This document shows positions 25,150 to 34,547 of a stretch of 64,000 nucleotides of DNA, in pieces (the stretch's first letter is position 1; every line of letters begins with the position of its first letter). The notes under the pieces are model-generated. The model had not been told where the DNA came from, searched no databases, and saw only the letters and a program-made list of their open reading frames with translations. The stretch is from Microbacterium aurantiacum (lineage in GTDB: Bacteria; Actinomycetota; Actinomycetes; Actinomycetales; Microbacteriaceae). The DNA is taken from assembly GCF_002872075.1 (NCBI RefSeq), contig NZ_PGGU01000014.1, positions 62,689 to 126,688 of the forward strand, written 5' to 3'. The position numbers and the translations under genes are program-made.

Positions 25150-26843
25150 GCGAACTGCGAGGCGTCGGTATCGGCCTGGGCGTCGCCCAGGGCCCCGTGG
25201 TGCGGATGGCGGAAGCTCTGCCCGCGCCGGCCGACGTGCCGAGCACGCTCGGCGCGGAAACGGAACGCGCCAGGGCGAGGGATGCCGTCACGACCGTGGC
25301 CCGAGAGCTCAACGAGCGCGGCGAGACCGCCGGCGGCTCCGCCCGGGAGGTGCTCGAGGCGCAGGCGATGATCGCGGAGGACCCCACGCTCCAGGACGAG
25401 GTCGACAGCCGCATCGATGCGGGAGCGACCGCCGAACGGGCCGTGCACGACGCCTTCGCCGGTTTCCGGGCGACCCTGGAGGCTGTCGGCGGCTATCTCG
25501 GCGAGCGCGCCGCCGACCTCGACGACATCGCGCAGCGCGTGCTCGCGCAGCTGCGCGGGGTGACGGCGCCCGGCGTCCCAGACCCCGGGTATCCGTTCGT
25601 CCTGGTCGCGCGGGACCTCGCACCTGCCGACACCGCGCTTCTGAAGCTGGATCAGGTCCTCGCGCTAGTGACCTGCGACGGAGGCCCCACCTCGCACACG
25701 GCGATCCTCGCCCGCGAGAAGGGCATCGTCGCGATCGTCGGCGCCGCGGACGCCGCTCATCTGCGGGACGGCAGCACGGTGATCGTCGATGCGGCTGCCG
25801 GTGTCGTCACGGTCGATCCCTCCGAGGCGGAGCGCGCGCGGGCTGCGGAACGGGCGAGTTCCCGTCGCTCGGCCGAATCGCTCCCGCTCACCCCCGGCGC
25901 CCTGGCCGACGGTACTCCGGTCGCCCTTCTCGCGAACCTCGGGAAGCCCGCGGACGCCGCGGACGCGGTCGCCCGGGGAGCAGAAGGCGTAGGGCTCTTC
26001 CGCACCGAGTTCCTGTTCCTGGGGGCTTCCCAGGCGCCGACCATCGACCAGCAGCGCGAGTCCTACCGCGAGCTGCTGGCCGCATTTCCCGGCAAGAAGG
26101 TCGTCGTACGGATGCTGGACGCCGGCGCCGACAAACCCCTGGCGTTCCTCAACGACGCGCACGAGGAGAACCCCGCCCTGGGTCTGCGCGGACTGCGCGC
26201 CCTCCGCGCCAGCGAGGACATCCTGCGCGAACAGCTCACGGCGCTCGCCGAGGCCGATGCGATGACGGAAGCCGACCTCTGGGTGATGGCGCCGATGGTG
26301 ACCACAGTCGAGGAGACCGCCTACTTCACGACCCTCGCCCGGGAGTACGGGCTGCGGACGGCCGGGGTGATGGTCGAGGTCCCCGCCAGCGCCCTGCTCG
26401 CCGATCGGGTGCTCGCGCACGCGGACTTCGCATCCATCGGCACCAACGACCTGACGCAGTACACGATGGCCGCCGACCGGATGCTGGGTTCCGTGGCGGG
26501 CTTCCAGGACCCCTGGCATCCCGCCGTGCTCCGGCTCGTCCGGGAGGTCGGCGATGCCGGAGCACGTACCGGCAAGCCCGTCGGCATCTGCGGGGAGGCG
26601 GCCGCCGATCCGCTGCTGGCCGTCGTCCTGATCGGACTCGGCGCGACGAGCCTGTCGATGGCGCCGTCGGCCCTGGCTGACGTCCGCCAGGCGCTCTCCG
26701 AACGCACCCTCGACGAGGCAAGACACCTCGCCGGGATCGCGCTGGCCGCAGAAGATGCATCCGGTGCCCGCAACGCCGTGGCCTCCGCCGCGACCGCACT
26801 CCCCTCACACCAGAAGTCACACGAGAAAGAGACGACATCATGA
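25146..26843 (+). CDS. ptsI: Phosphoenolpyruvate-protein phosphotransferase (Enzyme I)
   Basis: This 565-residue Enzyme I takes phosphate from PEP to its active His and on to HPr. The His is in GGPTSHTAILAREKGI. GVGLFRTEFLFLG, RMLDAGADKPL and the C-terminal GTNDLTQYTMAADR and GICGEAAADPL form the PEP-binding barrel. The start ATG overlaps the HPr stop by four bases, and its stop overlaps the start of the mannitol permease, so the general PTS enzymes are embedded in a sugar-specific operon. Confidence 0.95.
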   Translation: MSELRGVGIGLGVAQGPVVRMAEALPAPADVPSTLGAETERARARDAVTTVARELNERGETAGGSAREVLEAQAMIAEDPTLQDEVDSRIDAGATAERAVHDAFAGFRATLEAVGGYLGERAADLDDIAQRVLAQLRGVTAPGVPDPGYPFVLVARDLAPADTALLKLDQVLALVTCDGGPTSHTAILAREKGIVAIVGAADAAHLRDGSTVIVDAAAGVVTVDPSEAERARAAERASSRRSAESLPLTPGALADGTPVALLANLGKPADAADAVARGAEGVGLFRTEFLFLGASQAPTIDQQRESYRELLAAFPGKKVVVRMLDAGADKPLAFLNDAHEENPALGLRGLRALRASEDILREQLTALAEADAMTEADLWVMAPMVTTVEETAYFTTLAREYGLRTAGVMVEVPASALLADRVLAHADFASIGTNDLTQYTMAADRMLGSVAGFQDPWHPAVLRLVREVGDAGARTGKPVGICGEAAADPLLAVVLIGLGATSLSMAPSALADVRQALSERTLDEARHLAGIALAAEDASGARNAVASAATALPSHQKSHEKETTS

Positions 26844-28393
26844 CGACGACGTCACCCGCCACCACGAGCACGAACAGCGTTCGTGTGGGCGTCCAGAGGT
26901 TCGGAACGTTCCTGTCCGGCATGGTCATGCCGAACATCGCCGCCTTCATCGCCTGGGGCTTCATCACCGCCCTGTTCATCCCCGACGGGTGGCTCGGCAG
27001 CAACAGTCCGGTCGAGGCATGGCGCTGGGGCGACTCGGCGATCCTCGGGGGTGGAGAGATCGACGGCGTCGCCTATCCCGGTCTCGTCGGTCCGATCATC
27101 ACCTATCTCCTGCCCGTCCTTATCGCATTCACCGGTGGCCGGATGGTGCACGGACACCGAGGCGGCGTCGTCGGCGCTGTCGCCGCCATGGGAGTGATCA
27201 GCGGCGCCTCGCCGACGGTCATGTTCCTCGGCGCCATGATCGTCGGTCCTCTCGCCGCACTCGTCCTGAAGGCGGTGGAGAAGCCGTGGCAGGGCAGGAT
27301 CAAGCCCGGCTTCGAGATGCTGGTCGACAACTTCTCGGCCGGATTCGTGGCGTTCTTCATGGCACTGGGGGCATTCTTCTGGCTCGCTCCGGTGATGCGC
27401 TGGCTCACCGACATCCTCGGCGGCGCCGTCGGATGGCTCGTCGAGACCGGTCTGCTGCCGCTCGCGAGCATCCTCGTCGAACCGGCGAAGGTGCTGTTCC
27501 TGAACAACGCGATCAACCACGGCGTGTTCACCCCCCTCGGCACCGAGCAGGTGCAGGAGACCGGACGCAGCCTGCTGTTCCTGATCGAGGCGAACCCCGG
27601 CCCCGGTGCCGGCATGCTGCTCGCACTCAGCGTGTTCGGCGTCGGCGTCGCCCGCGCCACCGCGCCCGGTGCCTTCATCATCCAGTTCCTCGGCGGCATC
27701 CACGAGGTGTACTTCCCGTACGTCCTCGCCAAGCCGCTCCTCATCGTCGGCCTGATCGCCGGCGGCGCGACCGGAGTCGCGACCAACATGCTGTTCCAGT
27801 CCGGTCTGGTCGCCCCCGCCGCTCCCGGTTCGATCTTCGCGGTGCTCATCCAGACCGCCCCGGGCAGCCACCTCGGGGTCATCCTCTCGGTGATCCTCTC
27901 GGCCGCGGTCTCCTTCGCGATCTCCGCCCCGATCCTGCTCGCCTCACGCCGTCGGGACATTGCGGCGGAGGCAGCCAGCGGCGACCCGCTCGCTGCGGCC
28001 ATCGCCAGGACCGAGGCGAACAAGGGCAAGTCGTCCAGCACGCTCTCCAACCTGGCGGCATCCGCCGGCGCGACGAGCACCGCGGTCCTGACCGCTCCGA
28101 TCAGCCACATCGTGTTCGCGTGCGACGCGGGCATGGGCTCCTCGGCCATGGGGGCGAGCGTCCTGCGCAACAAGTTCAAGAAGGCGGGCATCGAGGACGT
28201 CACCGTCGTCAATCAGGCGATCGCGAACCTCGATGGCACCGCCGACGTGGTCATCACTCAGCAGCAGCTCACCGACCGCGCGAAGGCACAGTCACCGAAC
28301 TCGATCCACGTCTCGGTCGACAATTTCATGAACTCGCCGAAGTACGAAGAGGTCGTCGAGATGGTTCGCGAACAGCGGGAGGAGACAGCATGA
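26840..28393 (+). CDS. mtlA: PTS mannitol transporter EIICB
   Basis: This 517-residue permease has an N-terminal EIIC with about eight hydrophobic segments (SGMVMPNIAAFIAWGFITAL, then AINHGVFTPLGTEQ) and the signature GGIHEVYFPYVLAKP near residue 290. The C-terminal EIIB domain has its phosphorylatable Cys in VFACDAGMGSSAMGASVLR. It imports mannitol as mannitol-1-phosphate. The EIIA function is on the next gene, overlapping by four bases. A linker of about 50 polar residues separates EIIC and EIIB. The dehydrogenase at the end of the operon confirms the substrate. Confidence 0.93.
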   Translation: MTTTSPATTSTNSVRVGVQRFGTFLSGMVMPNIAAFIAWGFITALFIPDGWLGSNSPVEAWRWGDSAILGGGEIDGVAYPGLVGPIITYLLPVLIAFTGGRMVHGHRGGVVGAVAAMGVISGASPTVMFLGAMIVGPLAALVLKAVEKPWQGRIKPGFEMLVDNFSAGFVAFFMALGAFFWLAPVMRWLTDILGGAVGWLVETGLLPLASILVEPAKVLFLNNAINHGVFTPLGTEQVQETGRSLLFLIEANPGPGAGMLLALSVFGVGVARATAPGAFIIQFLGGIHEVYFPYVLAKPLLIVGLIAGGATGVATNMLFQSGLVAPAAPGSIFAVLIQTAPGSHLGVILSVILSAAVSFAISAPILLASRRRDIAAEAASGDPLAAAIARTEANKGKSSSTLSNLAASAGATSTAVLTAPISHIVFACDAGMGSSAMGASVLRNKFKKAGIEDVTVVNQAIANLDGTADVVITQQQLTDRAKAQSPNSIHVSVDNFMNSPKYEEVVEMVREQREETA

Positions 28394-28821
28394 GCGTTCT
28401 CAGCATCGGCCAGATCCGCATCCACGCCGGCGGCGCCACGCAGGAGGCCGCCCTCCAGGAGGCCACCGACATCCTCGTGTCGGCCGGAGCGGTCGCCCCC
28501 GCCTACGTCGACGCGATGAGACAGCGCGAGGAGACCGTCTCGACGTACATGGGCAACGGGCTCGCCATCCCGCATGGCACCAACGAGACGAAGGAGCTGA
28601 TCCTCGACTCCGCGCTGTCCGTCGTGCGCTACGACGGCGGCGTGGACTGGGCCGGCGACCCGGTGACGTTCGTCATCGGCATCGCCGGCCGCGGCGAGGA
28701 GCACCTGGAGATCCTGTCGCAGATCGCCATCCTCTTCTCCGACGATGACGACGTCGAACGTCTCACGGCAGCGCAGACGCCGGAGGAGCTCTACGCCCTG
28801 CTCGCGGATGTGAACGGCTGA
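28390..28821 (+). CDS. mtlF: PTS mannitol-type EIIA
   Basis: This 143-residue EIIA of the mannitol/fructose class accepts phosphate from HPr on the His in [13 protein letters not shown] and gives it to the Cys of the [25 protein letters not shown] is the usual N-terminal strand and helix. It overlaps mtlA by four bases and mtlD by one (TGATG). Confidence 0.93.
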   Translation: MSVLSIGQIRIHAGGATQEAALQEATDILVSAGAVAPAYVDAMRQREETVSTYMGNGLAIPHGTNETKELILDSALSVVRYDGGVDWAGDPVTFVIGIAGRGEEHLEILSQIAILFSDDDDVERLTAAQTPEELYALLADVNG

Positions 28822-29978
28822 TGAAGGCGGTCCACTTCGGCGCGGGCAACATCGGCCGCGGATTCGTCGGGTTGCTGCTGCACGAGGGCGGATACGAGGT
28901 CGTCTTCTCCGACGTCGCAGACGCCCTGGTGGACGCGATCAACGGCGTCGACCGGTACACGGTGCACGAGGCGGGTCCCGGTGGGGCCGACCATGTCGTG
29001 ACCGGATTCCGTGCGGTCAACAGCCGTGCGCATCCGGATGCGGTCGCCGAGGAGATCGCCACGGCTGACATCGTCACCACCGCGGTCGGACCGTCGGTGC
29101 TGCGCTTCGTCGCACCGGCGATCGTCGCCGGCCTCGCCCAGCGCTCCCCCGCAGCCGCACCGCTGCAGGTGATGGCCTGCGAGAACGCCATCGGCGCCAC
29201 CGACACCCTGCGCGCCGAGATCGAGAAGGCGGCGGGGGCGGAGGCGCCTGCGCTCCTCGCGCGTGCGGTGTTCGCGAACACCGCGGTCGACCGGATCGTC
29301 CCCGGACAGCCTGAGGGCGGAGGCGTCGATGTGACGGTCGAACCGTACTTCGAATGGGCGATCGAGTCGGGACCGTTCGCCGGAACGCTCCCGAAGATCC
29401 CCGGCGCGCGATTCGTGGAGGATCTCGGACCGTTCATCGAGCGCAAGCTGTTCACGGTGAACACGGGGCACGCCGCCACCGCGTACTTCGGCGCCCAAGC
29501 GGGAATCGAGCGGATCTCAGATGCTCTCGCCGACCCGCGGATCGCCGCTCAGGTCTCCGTCGCGCTGGAGGAGACCTCTGCCGTGCTCGTCGCCGAGCAC
29601 GGACTGGATCCGCAGGAACTCGCGACCTACCGGACGAAGATCCTCGACCGATTCCGCAATCCGGCCCTCGTCGACACCGTGCAGCGGGTCGGTCGCCAGC
29701 CGCTGCGCAAGCTGTCGCGCCACGAGCGCTTCATCGGACCCGCATCGATGGCCGCGGAACGCGGACTGCCGACGGTCGCCCTGGTGCGGGCCGTGGCGGC
29801 CGCCCTCGACTTCGACGATGCGGAGGACGAGCAGTCCGTGGAGCTGCAGCAGCAGCTGGGGTCCCTCGGTTCGGCCGAGTTCGTGACCGCCGTCACCGGG
29901 CTCGACCCCGAGCATCCGCTGTTCACGTCGATCCGCGATGTCGTCGCCGCCCGTCAGGAAGCCATCCGCGCCACCTGA
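28821..29978 (+). CDS. mtlD: Mannitol-1-phosphate 5-dehydrogenase
   Basis: This 385-residue polyol-specific long-chain dehydrogenase oxidises mannitol-1-phosphate to fructose-6-phosphate with NAD. The N-terminal [20 protein letters not shown] is the NAD fold, and [18 protein letters not shown] holds the catalytic Lys, Asn and His region of the family. It is the last gene of the mannitol operon; no clear hairpin follows before the next gene. Confidence 0.95.
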   Translation: MKAVHFGAGNIGRGFVGLLLHEGGYEVVFSDVADALVDAINGVDRYTVHEAGPGGADHVVTGFRAVNSRAHPDAVAEEIATADIVTTAVGPSVLRFVAPAIVAGLAQRSPAAAPLQVMACENAIGATDTLRAEIEKAAGAEAPALLARAVFANTAVDRIVPGQPEGGGVDVTVEPYFEWAIESGPFAGTLPKIPGARFVEDLGPFIERKLFTVNTGHAATAYFGAQAGIERISDALADPRIAAQVSVALEETSAVLVAEHGLDPQELATYRTKILDRFRNPALVDTVQRVGRQPLRKLSRHERFIGPASMAAERGLPTVALVRAVAAALDFDDAEDEQSVELQQQLGSLGSAEFVTAVTGLDPEHPLFTSIRDVVAARQEAIRAT

Positions 29979-30055
29979 GCACCCCGCCCCGCTAGCATCG
30001 GTCAGAGGCGAGATCGAGCGTTCGGGATCGAGCACAGCGGGGTGCGGGGAGCAGC

Positions 30056-31345
30056 ATGAACAGGTACGCCGTCATCGGGGCGGGTCCCTCGGGACTCGCC
30101 GCGGCCCGGGCGCTGCAGAAGCGGGGCATCGAGTTCGACGGCTACGAGTCCTCGCACGGCGTCGGCGGACTCTGGGACATCACGAATCCGCGCAGCACGA
30201 TGTACGAGTCCGCGCACCTGATCTCCTCCCGGACGACGACCGAGTTCGACGAGTTCCCGATGAGCGGCGCCGCGGACTATCCGGGCCATCGCGTGCTCCA
30301 CGCGTACTTCCACGACTACGCCCAGCGGTTCGGACTCACTTCGCTCTATCGGTTCCGCACGCGGGTGACCCGGCTGGAGCCGCGCGACGGCGGGTGGGAC
30401 CTCACCGCCGACGGCCCTGGCGGCAGGCGGACGCAGTGGTACGCGGGAGTGCTCCTCGCGAACGGCACCCTGGCGGAGCCGAACCTGCCGTCACTCCCCG
30501 GTAGCTTCTCCGGCGAGCTCATGCATGCGAGCGGCTACAAGACCGCCGTGCAGCTCGCCGGCAAGCGCGTGCTCGTGGTGGGAGCGGGGAACTCCGGGTG
30601 CGACATCGCGGTGGATGCCGTGCACCACGCCGCATCGGTCGACCTGAGCGTGCGCCGGGGCTACTACTTCGTGCCGCGCTACCTGTTCGGCCGCCCCAGC
30701 GACACCCTCAACCGGGGCCGCCCGCTTCCCGCGCGACTCAAGCAGGCCGTGGATGCGCGGGTGCTCCGGGCGTTCACGGGCGATCCGGCGCGCTTCGGGT
30801 TTCCGAAGCCGGATTACCGGATCTACGAGTCGCACCCGGTCGTGAACACCCTGGTCCTGGATCACCTCGGCCAGGGCGATCTGCGCATCCGTGCGGACAT
30901 CGACCGGCTCGACGACCGGACCGTGCATTTCCGCGACGGGAGCTCGGGCGAATACGACCTCGTGCTGCTCGCCACCGGATACCGGCTCGACTACCCCTTC
31001 GTCGACCGGGAGCACCTGCACTGGCGGGGCGCCGCGCCTCGCTTGTTCCTGAACATCTTCCCGCCTACTTTCAACGGTCTCTACGTGGTGGGCATGATCG
31101 AGGCCTCGGGGATCGGCTGGCAGGGCCGCTCCGAACAGGCTGATCTCCTGGCCGGCTACCTCGCCGCCGTCGAGAGGAACCCGGACTCCGCCCTTCGGTT
31201 CCGCGAGCGGGTGGCCGGGAAGCCGTGGCCCGATCTCTCCGGCGGCTATCGATACCTCCAGCTCGACCGGATGGCGCACTACGTGAACAAGGACGCCTAC
31301 CGCGCCGCGGTGCGGCGGGAGAACCAGGCGCTGAACGCGACCTGA
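30056..31345 (+). CDS. Flavin-containing monooxygenase-like oxidoreductase
   Basis: This 429-residue protein binds FAD at AVIGAGPSGLAAARAL and NADPH at VLVVGAGNSGCDIAVDAV. Between the two lies FSGELMHASGYK, which matches the FMO fingerprint FXGXXXHXXXY. Such enzymes oxygenate nitrogen, sulfur or ketone groups of small molecules. The ribosome binding site GGGGAG precedes the ATG, with a TAGCAT promoter element about 60 bases upstream (29993-29998). It ends 2 bases before the end of the convergent kinase gene. The natural substrate is unknown, and the link to the mannitol operon is only positional. Confidence 0.85.
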   Translation: MNRYAVIGAGPSGLAAARALQKRGIEFDGYESSHGVGGLWDITNPRSTMYESAHLISSRTTTEFDEFPMSGAADYPGHRVLHAYFHDYAQRFGLTSLYRFRTRVTRLEPRDGGWDLTADGPGGRRTQWYAGVLLANGTLAEPNLPSLPGSFSGELMHASGYKTAVQLAGKRVLVVGAGNSGCDIAVDAVHHAASVDLSVRRGYYFVPRYLFGRPSDTLNRGRPLPARLKQAVDARVLRAFTGDPARFGFPKPDYRIYESHPVVNTLVLDHLGQGDLRIRADIDRLDDRTVHFRDGSSGEYDLVLLATGYRLDYPFVDREHLHWRGAAPRLFLNIFPPTFNGLYVVGMIEASGIGWQGRSEQADLLAGYLAAVERNPDSALRFRERVAGKPWPDLSGGYRYLQLDRMAHYVNKDAYRAAVRRENQALNAT

Positions 31346-31347
31346 GG

Positions 31348-32208
31348 TCAGCCCAGGATCGGGTCCAGCAGCGGATGCAGGTGCCGGGTGCTCAGCACGG
31401 TCGACGCGGAGCGTGCTCCCGCCTCCAGCGCCTCCGGCACCGACCGCCCGGAGAGATGCGCATCCAGCACGCCGGCGAGGAAGGCGTCGCCTGCGCCGTT
31501 CGTGTCGACCACGGCCACAGGGACGGCCGCGGCACGATGGACGACGCCCTCGGCATCCACGGCGACCGCGCCTTCGGCCCCGAGCGTGCACACCGCGAGC
31601 ATGGCCCCCCGTGCGATGCGGTCCTGCAGGAACGCCACCGGATCGGCGAGCCGATCGGCGTTGCAGAACACGGCATCGGCCGCGTCGAGGAACGGCACGT
31701 GGAACTCGGCCTCGCCGTCGTAATCGTGCACGTCCACCCAGATCGGCCGGCCCGTCTCTCGCGCCGCGGGCAGAAGCCGCAGCGGTTCGGCGGCGAGATC
31801 GAGCACGATGGCGTCCGATCCGGCCATCGCCGCGTGCAGCGAGGGATCGACGTCGCCGGACTGCGGCGACGGGCTGGAGAGGTACAGGGAGACGCGTCCT
31901 CCCGCCCTCGTCATCAGGTTGAGATGGCGCTCGGTCTCATCGCTGCCGCCCCAGTGCACGGGCACGCCCGCGCCGTGCAGAGCCTCGCGCACGCGCGCCC
32001 CGGCCGCGTCGTCGGCTGCGAGGGCGTACAGCAGAGCCGAACGTCCGAGTGCGGTCAGGCTCAGAGCCTTGCCCGCGCTCGTTCCGCCGACGGTCTCCCA
32101 CGTCTCCTCGGCGAACTGCATGTGCGGCACCGGCTCGGGCAGCCGGTCGAGCACGACGATCGAATTCCAGGAGGCAGGGCCGGCGATGAAGACGGAAGGC
32201 GGGGTCAC
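31348..32208 (-). CDS. PfkB-family carbohydrate/nucleoside kinase
   Basis: This 286-residue kinase is of the ribokinase/PfkB fold. The C-terminal VDTNGAGDAFLAGVL is the ATP-side signature with the catalytic Asp, and the N-terminal GGTSAGKALSLTALG is the substrate-side glycine motif. Usual substrates are sugars or nucleosides. It lies 35 bases after the deacetylase stop at the end of a nucleoside salvage operon, so a ribose or nucleoside substrate is reasonable. I chose the GTG at 32208 because GGAAGG lies 8 bases before it; an ATG at 32226 would add six residues but has no ribosome binding site. Confidence 0.82.
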   Translation of the reverse strand: MTPPSVFIAGPASWNSIVVLDRLPEPVPHMQFAEETWETVGGTSAGKALSLTALGRSALLYALAADDAAGARVREALHGAGVPVHWGGSDETERHLNLMTRAGGRVSLYLSSPSPQSGDVDPSLHAAMAGSDAIVLDLAAEPLRLLPAARETGRPIWVDVHDYDGEAEFHVPFLDAADAVFCNADRLADPVAFLQDRIARGAMLAVCTLGAEGAVAVDAEGVVHRAAAVPVAVVDTNGAGDAFLAGVLDAHLSGRSVPEALEAGARSASTVLSTRHLHPLLDPILG

Positions 32209-32243
32209 CCCCACATCCTTCCGCATCCGCCGCGTGCCGGAGT

Positions 32244-33365
32244 TCAGCCGATCCGGCTGATCAGCGACTCCAGGCCCATCCCGTAGTCGATGCGGACGAC
32301 GGGCAACGCGAACTTGTCGGTGCCGATCTCGACGGTTCCCGGCTCGATGGTGCGCGCCATCTCATAGCCTGCCTGCGCCACGCCCTGCTTGGACGTGTCG
32401 TTGAAATGACCGAAGGGATACGCGATCACCTCGCGGACGCCGAGGATGTCTCCGGATGCGTTCAGATCGGCGGCGATCTCCTCAGCCGTCCAGTTGACCA
32501 TCCGCCCCTTGCCGTTGTCTCCGGCCTGATGCATGTCGTGCGTGTGCGAGCGACGCAGCACATAGACGGACGGCGGCGGATCCTGGCGGTACGCGGTGAT
32601 CATGAACGAGGTCGTCAGCACCTTGAACTTGTCGACCACGGGCACCGCGAGATCGAACCAGGTCTGGTCGGCGTCGTCGTCGGTGATGATCACTGAGCGG
32701 GCGGGCAGGAAGAGCCGCCCGTCGATAAACGCGCTGAGTTCGTCCCACGTCGGCAGATAGAAACCGGTGGTGGCGATGTGGTTCATTTGCGCGTCGAAGT
32801 CGCCGATGTACGCGTAGTTGCCGCGGAGCCACCCCTCCTCACCATCGGGATTGGCCGTGAACTGGTGATACATCAGGATCGGGATCTGCGCGTTCTCGGC
32901 GACGTTCTCGTCCGGCGTCTTCCACGCCGCGTGCAGCTCGATCTGCTGTTCGACGCAGGCGACGGGGTCTGCTCCATTGACACGGGCCGCGACCGTGAAG
33001 GCCGCGGCGTCTTCCGGAGTCGCGTACCAGCCGGCGAAAACCCGGCCATCGGCGGACGGGATCGGCAGCGCCTGGTACAGGCCGTTCTGCCACTGCAGCA
33101 CGGGGTCGAGCGCGATGCCGTCGCCGGCGAAGCTGACGGCGCACGCCAGCGGGTCGTCGGCGTCGGCGATCAGCTGCTCTGCGGGGGAAAGCGGCTCCGG
33201 AGTCGGCGTGGGCTCGGAGGTCGCGGAATCGTCGGTCGCGGTCTGCGGCTGAGCCGAGGCGCGGTTGAACCAGACCACGGCCGCGGTCGCTCCGACGCCG
33301 ACCAGCACGGCGGCTGCGACGATCAACGTGATGGCGCGGCGCTGGCGCTGGCGACGTGACCTCAC
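32244..33365 (-). CDS. Polysaccharide deacetylase-like (NodB fold) membrane-anchored protein
   Basis: This 373-residue protein has an N-terminal membrane anchor (ITLIVAAAVLVGVGATAAVVW), a Thr/Pro-rich linker, about 90 residues of unknown type and a C-terminal CE4-like domain. The CE4 part shows ILMYHQF, VIITDDDAD where most members have TFDDG, SHTHDMH as the His motif, and AYPFGHFND. A surface de-N-acetylase role is likely, though the altered motifs leave activity open. The GTG start overlaps the adenosine deaminase stop by four bases, which is odd for a wall enzyme placed in a nucleoside operon. Confidence 0.75.
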   Translation of the reverse strand: MRSRRQRQRRAITLIVAAAVLVGVGATAAVVWFNRASAQPQTATDDSATSEPTPTPEPLSPAEQLIADADDPLACAVSFAGDGIALDPVLQWQNGLYQALPIPSADGRVFAGWYATPEDAAAFTVAARVNGADPVACVEQQIELHAAWKTPDENVAENAQIPILMYHQFTANPDGEEGWLRGNYAYIGDFDAQMNHIATTGFYLPTWDELSAFIDGRLFLPARSVIITDDDADQTWFDLAVPVVDKFKVLTTSFMITAYRQDPPPSVYVLRRSHTHDMHQAGDNGKGRMVNWTAEEIAADLNASGDILGVREVIAYPFGHFNDTSKQGVAQAGYEMARTIEPGTVEIGTDKFALPVVRIDYGMGLESLISRIG

Positions 33366-34480
33366 GAAACCTCGAACCCTTCTGCGATCATCTCCACGAG
33401 CTCTTCGCGCTCCTCGACGGGGAGGAAGGTCGCCGCCGCGGCATTGAACTGGAACGTCTCCAGATCATCGAGGTCGTATTCGAAGGCCTCGACCAGGAGC
33501 GCGAGCTCCCGCGTCAGCGAGGTGCCGCTCATGGTGCGGTTGTCGACGTTGACGGTGACGGCGAAGCCGAGTTGATACAGCAGGTCGAACGGGTGGTCGG
33601 CGAGCTCGGTGCCCCACGCGGCGACCGCTCCGGTCTGCAGGTTCGACGACGGCGACAGCTCCAGGGGGATCTCCCGATCGCGCACCCAGCGGGCCAGGTC
33701 GCCGAACTGCACCTGCACCTCGTCGCCCTCCTGCGTGATCACCTGGAGGTCCTCGGCGATGCGCACCCCGTGCCCGAGCCGCAGCGCGCGCCCGTCGATC
33801 AGCGCGGAGCGGATCGACGCCAGACCGGCGGCCTCGCCGGCGTGCACGGTCACCGGGAAGAAGTTCTCCGCGAGATAGTCGAACGCTCCGCGATAGTTCG
33901 ACGAAGGGAAGCCGTCTTCCGGACCCGCGGTGTCGAAGCCGACGACGCCGCGACCGCGGAAGTCCACCGCGAGCTCGGCGATCTCCAGGGCACGGTCGTG
34001 CTGGCGCATGGCGGAGAGGAGCTGACCGACGCGGATGCTGCGGCCATCGGCGTCGGCGGCGTCCTCGCCCTCTTCGATGCCCTGCTGCACGGCTTCGACC
34101 GCCTGCTCGAGCGAGAGCCCGCCGGAGAGGTGCTGTTCGGGCGCCCAGCGCACCTCGCCGTAGATCACGCCGTCGGCGGCGAGGTCCTGGACGAACTCGC
34201 GGGCCACACGTGTCAGCCCCTCCTGCGTCTGCATCACGGCGATCGTCAGGTCGAAGGTCTTCAGATACTCGACGAGCGAGCCGGAATCGCTCTGCTTCGC
34301 GAACCAGCGGCCCAGCGATCTCGCGTCGGCGTGCGGCAGTTCGATGCCCGCGGCGGACGCCAGCTCGACGATCGTCGCCGGTCGCAGCGCGCCGTCGAGG
34401 TGGTCGTGCAGCGACACCTTCGGCAGGCTTCGCAGGGAGACCCCCTGGATGGTGACGTCGCCGTTCGCATCGATCGCCAT
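33362..34480 (-). CDS. add: Adenosine deaminase
   Basis: This 372-residue enzyme deaminates adenosine and deoxyadenosine to inosine and deoxyinosine. Zinc ligands and catalytic residues are visible: SLHDHLDGALRP, the His-Ala-Gly-Glu motif VTVHAGEAAG, LRLGHGVRI, and LSPSSNLQTG followed by VNVDNRTMSGTSL. The ATG has a strong GGAGG ribosome binding site 10 bases upstream. It follows thymidine phosphorylase by 67 bases in the nucleoside salvage operon. Confidence 0.93.
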   Translation of the reverse strand: MAIDANGDVTIQGVSLRSLPKVSLHDHLDGALRPATIVELASAAGIELPHADARSLGRWFAKQSDSGSLVEYLKTFDLTIAVMQTQEGLTRVAREFVQDLAADGVIYGEVRWAPEQHLSGGLSLEQAVEAVQQGIEEGEDAADADGRSIRVGQLLSAMRQHDRALEIAELAVDFRGRGVVGFDTAGPEDGFPSSNYRGAFDYLAENFFPVTVHAGEAAGLASIRSALIDGRALRLGHGVRIAEDLQVITQEGDEVQVQFGDLARWVRDREIPLELSPSSNLQTGAVAAWGTELADHPFDLLYQLGFAVTVNVDNRTMSGTSLTRELALLVEAFEYDLDDLETFQFNAAAATFLPVEEREELVEMIAEGFEVS

Positions 34481-34547
34481 GGGGGATCCTCCAGTCGCAG
34501 AAAAGTCGGCGGCGGTGACCGCCGTGTTCAGGCTAGCGGGCCAAAGG

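Noticed and set aside
34510..34524. Small hairpin between deoA and add
   Set aside because: Seven-base arms with a one-base loop and no T-run; too weak to call a terminator.
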